DNA from: Paraburkholderia bonniea
GTDB taxonomy: Bacteria > Pseudomonadota > Gammaproteobacteria > Burkholderiales > Burkholderiaceae
Length of the DNA stretch: 64,000 nt
Assembly: GCF_009455625.1 (NCBI RefSeq)
Contig: NZ_QPEQ01000001.1
Location: 3,100,001-3,164,000 of the forward strand
Direction of reading: 5' to 3'
The translations under genes were made by a program, and so were the position numbers. Of this stretch, positions 59,469 to 64,000 are shown piece after piece (positions within the stretch are counted from its first letter, which is position 1; each line of letters opens with the position of its first letter). A model generated the notes under the pieces. That model made no database searches. It was given only the letters and a program-made list of their open reading frames with translations, and had not been told where the DNA came from.

Positions 59469-60098
59469 ATGACACTGGCCCAATGGTTGCCGTTCGCAAT
59501 GGCGTCAGCAATCCTGGTGGCGATTCCCGGCCCGACAGTACTGCTCGTCATCTCATACGCGCTGGGGCATGGACGTCGTTACGCGATGGTGACCACCGCA
59601 GGCGTGGCGCTAGGCGACTTGACCTCAATGACCGTGTCGATGCTTGGCCTAGGAGTGATTCTGGCGGCTTCCGCCACGTTATTTACCGCCCTGAAATGGC
59701 TTGGCGCGGCCTATCTGGTGTATCTCGGCATCAAATTGTGGCGCGCACCGGCCAGTCAGTTCGAGACCGCACACAGCGCCAGCGCCCCTCGCACCTGGCA
59801 GATTTTTGCGCATGCTTATGCAGTCACCGCGCTCAATCCCAAAAGCATTATTTTCTTTGTCGCTTTTGTGCCGCAATTCATTGATCCGCACGCGGCCATC
59901 GCCTCACAGATCGTTATTTTCGAAGCCACCTTCGTGCTGCTAGCCAGCTCCAATGCCCTCGCCTATGCGCTGCTGGCTTCCGCCGCCCGCCGCCTGATCC
60001 GGCGGCCGCAAGTGCAGCGCGGGGTAAACCGCACGGGCGGCGTCTTGCTGATTGCGGCTGGTGTGATGGCTGCAGCATGGAAAAAAGCCCACAGCTGA
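59469..60098 (+). CDS. LysE/RhtB-type amino-acid exporter
   Basis: A 209-residue inner-membrane protein with about six transmembrane segments and the LysE opening IPGPTVLLVISYALGHGRR, then ALNPKSIIFFVAFVPQF. The family exports amino acids and related small molecules; substrate unknown. The ATG follows AGGAGAAGG. Confidence 0.9.
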   Translation: MTLAQWLPFAMASAILVAIPGPTVLLVISYALGHGRRYAMVTTAGVALGDLTSMTVSMLGLGVILAASATLFTALKWLGAAYLVYLGIKLWRAPASQFETAHSASAPRTWQIFAHAYAVTALNPKSIIFFVAFVPQFIDPHAAIASQIVIFEATFVLLASSNALAYALLASAARRLIRRPQVQRGVNRTGGVLLIAAGVMAAAWKKAHS

Positions 60099-60112
60099 AA
60101 CAACGCGCGCAG

Positions 60113-60658
60113 CTAGCTAACGCTCTTGCTGGATTGCAGAAAATCACTTTGAAACAGGCACATGCGCAATGCGTTGTGATACGCGCCATTACCGAAAAAT
60201 TCTTCAATTAATTCAGCCTCGTGCTGAAAACCGCATTTTTCATACACGTGAATCGCTGAAGCATTCGATTTATCAACAATCAAATAAATTTTCCGCAGAT
60301 TCAACACGGAAAAAGCGTAATCAATTGCCAGCCGGGTAGCGATGGTCGCGTGGCCATGCCCCTGCGCGTAGGGCGCGATGATGATCTGGAATTCACCACG
60401 CCGATGGATGTAATCCAGCTCAATCAGCTCAACCAGGCCAACCGTGACGCCTGCACTATCAATCACGACAAAACGGCGTTCACGCTGGTCATGAACGTGC
60501 TGGTCATAAAGCTGGGAGAGTTCGGAGAAGGTTTCGTAGGGCTCTTCAAACCAGTAACGCATGATCTTTGCGTTGTTGTTCACCTCGTGAACGAAGCGCA
60601 AATCTTCACGCTCCAAAGGACGCAAGGTCAGCGAGTGGGCGTGCTGGGTTGTCATCAA
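60113..60658 (-). CDS. speG: Spermidine N1-acetyltransferase
   Basis: A 181-residue GNAT-fold enzyme very close to E. coli SpeG through its length: opening [31 protein letters not shown], then [35 protein letters not shown] and [13 protein letters not shown] for acetyl-CoA binding. It acetylates spermidine and spermine. Start at 60658 or the next codon. Confidence 0.92.
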   Translation of the reverse strand: MMTTQHAHSLTLRPLEREDLRFVHEVNNNAKIMRYWFEEPYETFSELSQLYDQHVHDQRERRFVVIDSAGVTVGLVELIELDYIHRRGEFQIIIAPYAQGHGHATIATRLAIDYAFSVLNLRKIYLIVDKSNASAIHVYEKCGFQHEAELIEEFFGNGAYHNALRMCLFQSDFLQSSKSVS

Positions 60659-60803
60659 AAACTCCCTGGAAAAGTAGACAGCCGATTATCCGGCATGAAT
60701 CACGCGTTTAAGCGGCATGCGTCACGGCATCGGCGGGGATAAATCTCCGGCAAAACAATCACCGCCACCTACAATAAAACCATGCTGCGTTGCCGCTCTG
60801 AAT

Positions 60804-60981
60804 GGAGGCTATCGTGATCGAAAATCTGATACTCGGCGCGTTTTTGGTGGTCCCGCTTTTGATTGTCGCGTTTCTGTTTTCAGATGAACTTTGGCAGGAA
60901 CACCGCTTGCGCCATCCAGGGCCACACCGTCGCAAACTGGATTGGCGTCATCCATTGCGAACCTGGCGGCATCGGCATTAA
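60804..60981 (+). CDS. 55-residue single-pass membrane protein with GTG start
   Basis: A small gene starting GTG at 60814, five bases after a perfect GGAGG (60804-60808). The product, MIENLILGAFLVVPLLIVAF..., has one transmembrane helix (residues 4-22) and a basic, His/Arg/Trp-rich cytosolic tail (HPGPHRRKLDWRHPLRTWRHRH). Coordinates include the ribosome site; the coding part is 60814-60981. No family recognised. Confidence 0.6.
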
Positions 60982-61290
60982 TACCCGGAAGATTCTTCGC
61001 TCATTCATGGCGGGCACGAAAAGAAATAAATCGCAGATGGCAAGCAAGGCTCAAGCTGGCAACAGCGGGGACTGTATTGGCGAGGATCGGGAAAGAGAAA
61101 GGGGCAAAGGGAAAAAAGAGGGAAAGGGCACAGCAATTCGCCCAGTATGAAACCCCAGCGTCAGACTGTGCGCTGGCATCTTCAGCCAGCACACAGCTAA
61201 CGGGAAAAGCGTGATTGAGCGGCGGCGTTGAAGGATGTTTATGTCAAAGCCCGCATCGCTCGCCACCGCCATCGTGAGGCAAGGCACACG
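60982..61290. other. Intergenic purine-rich stretch, no recognised gene
   Basis: About 310 bp with a G/A-rich run near 61080-61130. No gene was recognised. Confidence 0.4.
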
Positions 61291-62058
61291 TCAAACACCC
61301 GCCTGTTCGTGGTACGCCGCGATCACTTCATCCACGGGACCAAACGCACGCAAATGACCGCTGTGCATCCACAGCGCTTTCGTACAGAGATTTTTGACCA
61401 GGTGGTCATCATGGGAAGCAAGAACCATGATGCTGGCCTTTTGAATCAGCCCCTCGATCCGAGCCCTGGCTTTAGCCACAAATGCGGCGTCGCCCGCGCC
61501 GACCATTTCATCCAGCAACAAGATTTCCGGCTGCACAGCCGTGCTAATGCCAAAGATCAGACGCAGCATCATGCCCGCTGAATACGTCCGGATCGGCAAA
61601 CGCAGATATTCACCCAGCTCGGTAAATTCCTCGATATCCGGAATCAAGCTGTCGGCTTCCTTGCTGCTAAGCCCCATCACCACGGCACGCAGCAAGACGT
61701 TTTCGTAACCCGTGGCCTCCATGTCCATGCCCATCGACATATCGGTCAATGCAGAGACCCGGCCATCAATCAGCACCTTGCCTTTCGTCGGCGGATAAAT
61801 GCCGGCCAGCACGCGCAGCAGCGTGGTTTTTCCGGACCCATTGCGGCCGACCAGCGCCACGCGATCGCCGTGCTCAAGGGTGACGGAAACATCATCGAGC
61901 GCATTGATCACGACAACCTGCGGATCGACGGATTTACCGAGATCCCCCCCTACGGTGCGACGCAGCAACTCGGCTTTTAACGCCCGGCCCCTCGCGTTGT
62001 AGATCGGCAAGCTGACAGAGACATTGCTTAAGCTAATGCGAGGTAAGTGCAAAGACAT
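61291..62058 (-). CDS. Polysaccharide ABC exporter ATPase (Wzt-like)
   Basis: A 255-residue ATPase with Walker A GRNGSGKTT at 71-79, signature TYSAGMMLRL, and Walker B LLLDEMVGAGD. The preceding residue pattern and lack of a C-terminal carbohydrate-binding domain fit the capsule/teichoic-acid type. It follows a permease gene on the same strand and would power export of an undecaprenyl-linked glycan. Confidence 0.9.
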   Translation of the reverse strand: MSLHLPRISLSNVSVSLPIYNARGRALKAELLRRTVGGDLGKSVDPQVVVINALDDVSVTLEHGDRVALVGRNGSGKTTLLRVLAGIYPPTKGKVLIDGRVSALTDMSMGMDMEATGYENVLLRAVVMGLSSKEADSLIPDIEEFTELGEYLRLPIRTYSAGMMLRLIFGISTAVQPEILLLDEMVGAGDAAFVAKARARIEGLIQKASIMVLASHDDHLVKNLCTKALWMHSGHLRAFGPVDEVIAAYHEQAGV

Positions 62059-62127
62059 AAATTACGAGTTCTTCAGTTGATAGCAATCGTGGATTGGCTG
62101 GCTCACCCTGAACCAGCATCTTGACTA

Positions 62128-62934
62128 TTAAAGCCAGTAAACAACCCGGGCGGCATAACGTCCGGCAAATGGCACGACAATCAGATTGCCGATTACCGCC
62201 ATCACAAGACACACCGACAAAGAAAGAATATCCGGCGGCAGCCCCAGCAAAGGATCTCGAACCACCTGAAGCAAATGCGCAAAAGGATTGAATAATAAAA
62301 CATAACCGTGATTGCCAAGCTGGCTAGTGCGGAACATCACTGGCGTAATAAAGAAAACCAGTTGCATGACGCTAGCGACAATTTGCGGCACATCCCGAAA
62401 GCGCGCGGAACAGATTGCCAAAAAATAGCCAATCCAGAAAATATTGGCCAGCACCAGAATCAGACCGGGAATAAAGTAAAAAATATTCCAGTTAATTGGG
62501 TATCTCAACGCAATAAACACCAGCGGCACGATAATCACGTTATGCGCGGCAATAATGATGGTGCGCAACTGGGTTCGCAGTAAATGAGTCGCACGGGGAA
62601 TCGTCGTATGACGAATTAGCCCTTCGCTCTCAATAAATGAGGAACAAGACTCAACGATGCCCGAGGTAATAAGCCCCCAAAAAACGAAGGTGACCGAGAT
62701 ATAGGGCAGATAAGTAGCGACATCTGTTTTGAACAGCGTTGAGTAGACAATCCCAAGCCCCCCAACGGTCAACGCCATACTTAAGGTCAGCCAGAATTGT
62801 CCCAGACGTGAACGGCGATAGCGCCGCCTTACGTCATTCATGGCTAGCGTGTACCACACTCGCCAGCCAGCGACCGATTCACGAATATCGGCCAACCCTG
62901 TTGCCGCATAAGTAAGCGAAGTGGATTTAGTCAT
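62128..62934 (-). CDS. Polysaccharide ABC exporter permease (Wzm-like)
   Basis: A 268-residue ABC-2 type permease with six transmembrane segments and the family opening WRVWYTLAMNDVRRRYRRSRLGQFWLTLSMAL. It pairs with the downstream ATPase. The region is less GC-rich than the core genes, typical of variable surface-polysaccharide loci. Confidence 0.9.
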   Translation of the reverse strand: MTKSTSLTYAATGLADIRESVAGWRVWYTLAMNDVRRRYRRSRLGQFWLTLSMALTVGGLGIVYSTLFKTDVATYLPYISVTFVFWGLITSGIVESCSSFIESEGLIRHTTIPRATHLLRTQLRTIIIAAHNVIIVPLVFIALRYPINWNIFYFIPGLILVLANIFWIGYFLAICSARFRDVPQIVASVMQLVFFITPVMFRTSQLGNHGYVLLFNPFAHLLQVVRDPLLGLPPDILSLSVCLVMAVIGNLIVVPFAGRYAARVVYWL

Positions 62935-63515
62935 ACTTGCATTCTTGTTTAACTGTAAAATTTATGCTGCTTCGAAATTCCAGACTCAGTCAGCGGTTTT
63001 GCCAGAAAAATCATTCATCAACCAATTAAATCCGGCTTTCTGCGACACCAACCTCAGAGCCCGGAATATTCTCACACAGGTTCTGGATTTCAATTTTTTG
63101 ACGTTTGAATATCGAGCATTTTTGCTGCTGGCGGCGGAGGTATTTTAAAGTGGTGCGATTATTATCTGAAATCATTTCTGGACACATACGCATAATTTGC
63201 CTAAAACCAGCACGATAAACAGTGCCGCATGTTACCCGCATCGACGCAGATTGGCGAGGGTTTGTCGCATCGCGGCCTTGGGCCGGCGCATGCCAGACGT
63301 CACCCCTTGCGCTCCCATCCAGCGGTTCAAGCTGGATTTCATGCTGTTCAGGGAGCAACCCGCTCTTTCGAGCGCCATGGCAGCACAAAAAAACGTGCTG
63401 CTGAAGCCTTCGGCGCGGCATGCGTAACCCCGAAAAATATGTCCAGCCTAACCCCAGCACAGCGAAATTTTCCATCCGCAGCACGGCCCAGGCCACGCCC
63501 TACTCCGGCATGGCG
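62935..63515. other. Gap between glycosyltransferase and exporter genes
   Basis: About 580 bp with no protein I can support. A 156-codon minus-strand frame (63026-63496) has no family character. Low-GC stretches near 62950-63010 and 63100-63170 may hold the exporter promoter. It could be the residue of a deleted gene. Confidence 0.4.
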
Positions 63516-64000
63516 TTAAACGGCACGCACCTCCGGCGCAGCAAGCGCATTTTCCTGGGCAATTTGATATTGATCCAGAATCACTTTTTCGATCAGCTGC
63601 GCCATTTCTACTTCAGTTGGAAAATGACTGGCAAAAGCAATGCCCCTTTCCGCAAGCGTAGCGGCCAATGCTTTGTCATCAAGTATCCGGATAATGCCAT
63701 CGGCAATTGCCTTAGGATTTGGCGAAACCAGCACGCTATTATCTTCGCCGCCGTAATTCACGTGATTATTATTGACATTCAAATCGACCACCGGACAGCC
63801 ACAAGCCATCATTTCAAACGGCACCAGCGATGGATTGGTTGTGGAAAAACACACACCAAGTGTTGCAGAACGATATAAATCACCCAGCTCAAAAATCGTG
63901 TCTGTCATACCCAGGTTAACGAAAGAAAACGGCACGTTATTATATTTTTCTTTCTTGTCACCATAAAACACGATTTCCACTTGAGGACGCAGCTGCTTCA
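63516..64000 (-). CDS. Glycosyltransferase, C-terminal part (cut by window edge)
   Basis: The frame is open to the right edge, so only the last 161 residues are seen. It has GT-B features: VEIVFYGDKKEK, GDLYRSATLGVCFSTTNPSLVPFEMMACGCPVVD, which is the donor-nucleotide E-motif of GT4-type enzymes, then a C-terminal helix. It probably builds the glycan exported by the neighbouring ABC transporter. The GTG at 63980 is internal, not a start. Confidence 0.85.
   Translation of the reverse strand, partial: KQLRPQVEIVFYGDKKEKYNNVPFSFVNLGMTDTIFELGDLYRSATLGVCFSTTNPSLVPFEMMACGCPVVDLNVNNNHVNYGGEDNSVLVSPNPKAIADGIIRILDDKALAATLAERGIAFASHFPTEVEMAQLIEKVILDQYQIAQENALAAPEVRAV

Overview
The window is a stretch of a high-GC betaproteobacterial chromosome, almost certainly from the Burkholderia / Paraburkholderia group of the Burkholderiaceae. 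The evidence is gene content and order: a GTP-dependent pckG, lipB-lipA with a 4-nt overlap, a methionine synthase split into two genes, PhaM, DUF3567, DUF1840 and DUF2917 proteins, an argS-SPOR-dsbA-SDR run, aceK, and a proteobacterial gshA. No rRNA, tRNA or CRISPR array was seen. I cannot place it to species.

Layout. 1-8,200: a D-2-hydroxyacid dehydrogenase cut by the left edge, pckG, then lipA/lipB, a divergent DUF2917/LysR pair, DUF493 and a penicillin-binding carboxypeptidase. 8,200-14,721: a leftward run with an alpha/beta hydrolase, a thioredoxin-like [2Fe-2S] ferredoxin, a TTTGGC hexamer array, a VanZ-like membrane protein and a four-gene MCE/Mla-type lipid ABC transporter (permease, ATPase, MCE protein, auxiliary lipoprotein). 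14,780-16,836: birA-coaX and a small membrane protein.

16,837-23,400 is an accessory island between that small gene and rfaE2. It holds an IS3-family remnant with several disabling lesions, a SymE-like toxin gene with a strong terminator, about 17 degenerate 21-bp tandem repeats, a small AT-rich membrane protein that overlaps the end of a CdiA/FHA-type toxin, a CdiA gene whose secretion and repeat half is joined out of frame to its toxin half, and a transposase scrap. No CdiB partner is present. This looks like a collapsed contact-dependent inhibition locus that still has a readable toxin tip and candidate immunity gene.

23,400-51,425 is mostly core metabolism: heptose adenylyltransferase, a diiron ferritin-like protein, a patatin lipase, PhaM, a fumarylacetoacetase-family enzyme next to an IclR regulator, the two metH genes, argS, dsbA, a peptide-type binding protein, a MerR regulator, aceK, carbonic anhydrase, thiolase, acyl-CoA dehydrogenase and YchJ. 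51,500-52,400 has an AT-rich gene with one ankyrin-like segment, unlike its neighbours, that could be a secreted effector.

52,443-64,000: gshA, alkA and a bifunctional Ada protein with an extraordinary repeat-encoded C-terminal tail (ada and alkA overlap by 4 nt), then a compact promoter / CU-rich segment / terminator unit that reads as a small RNA carrying two anti-Shine-Dalgarno-like motifs, a VOC protein, YaeQ, a LysE-type exporter, SpeG, and finally a polysaccharide ABC exporter with a glycosyltransferase running off the right edge. Several intergenic or coding microsatellites (6, 7, 9, 13 and 21 bp units) are scattered through the window. Functions rest on family recognition from translated sequence; no database search was possible.
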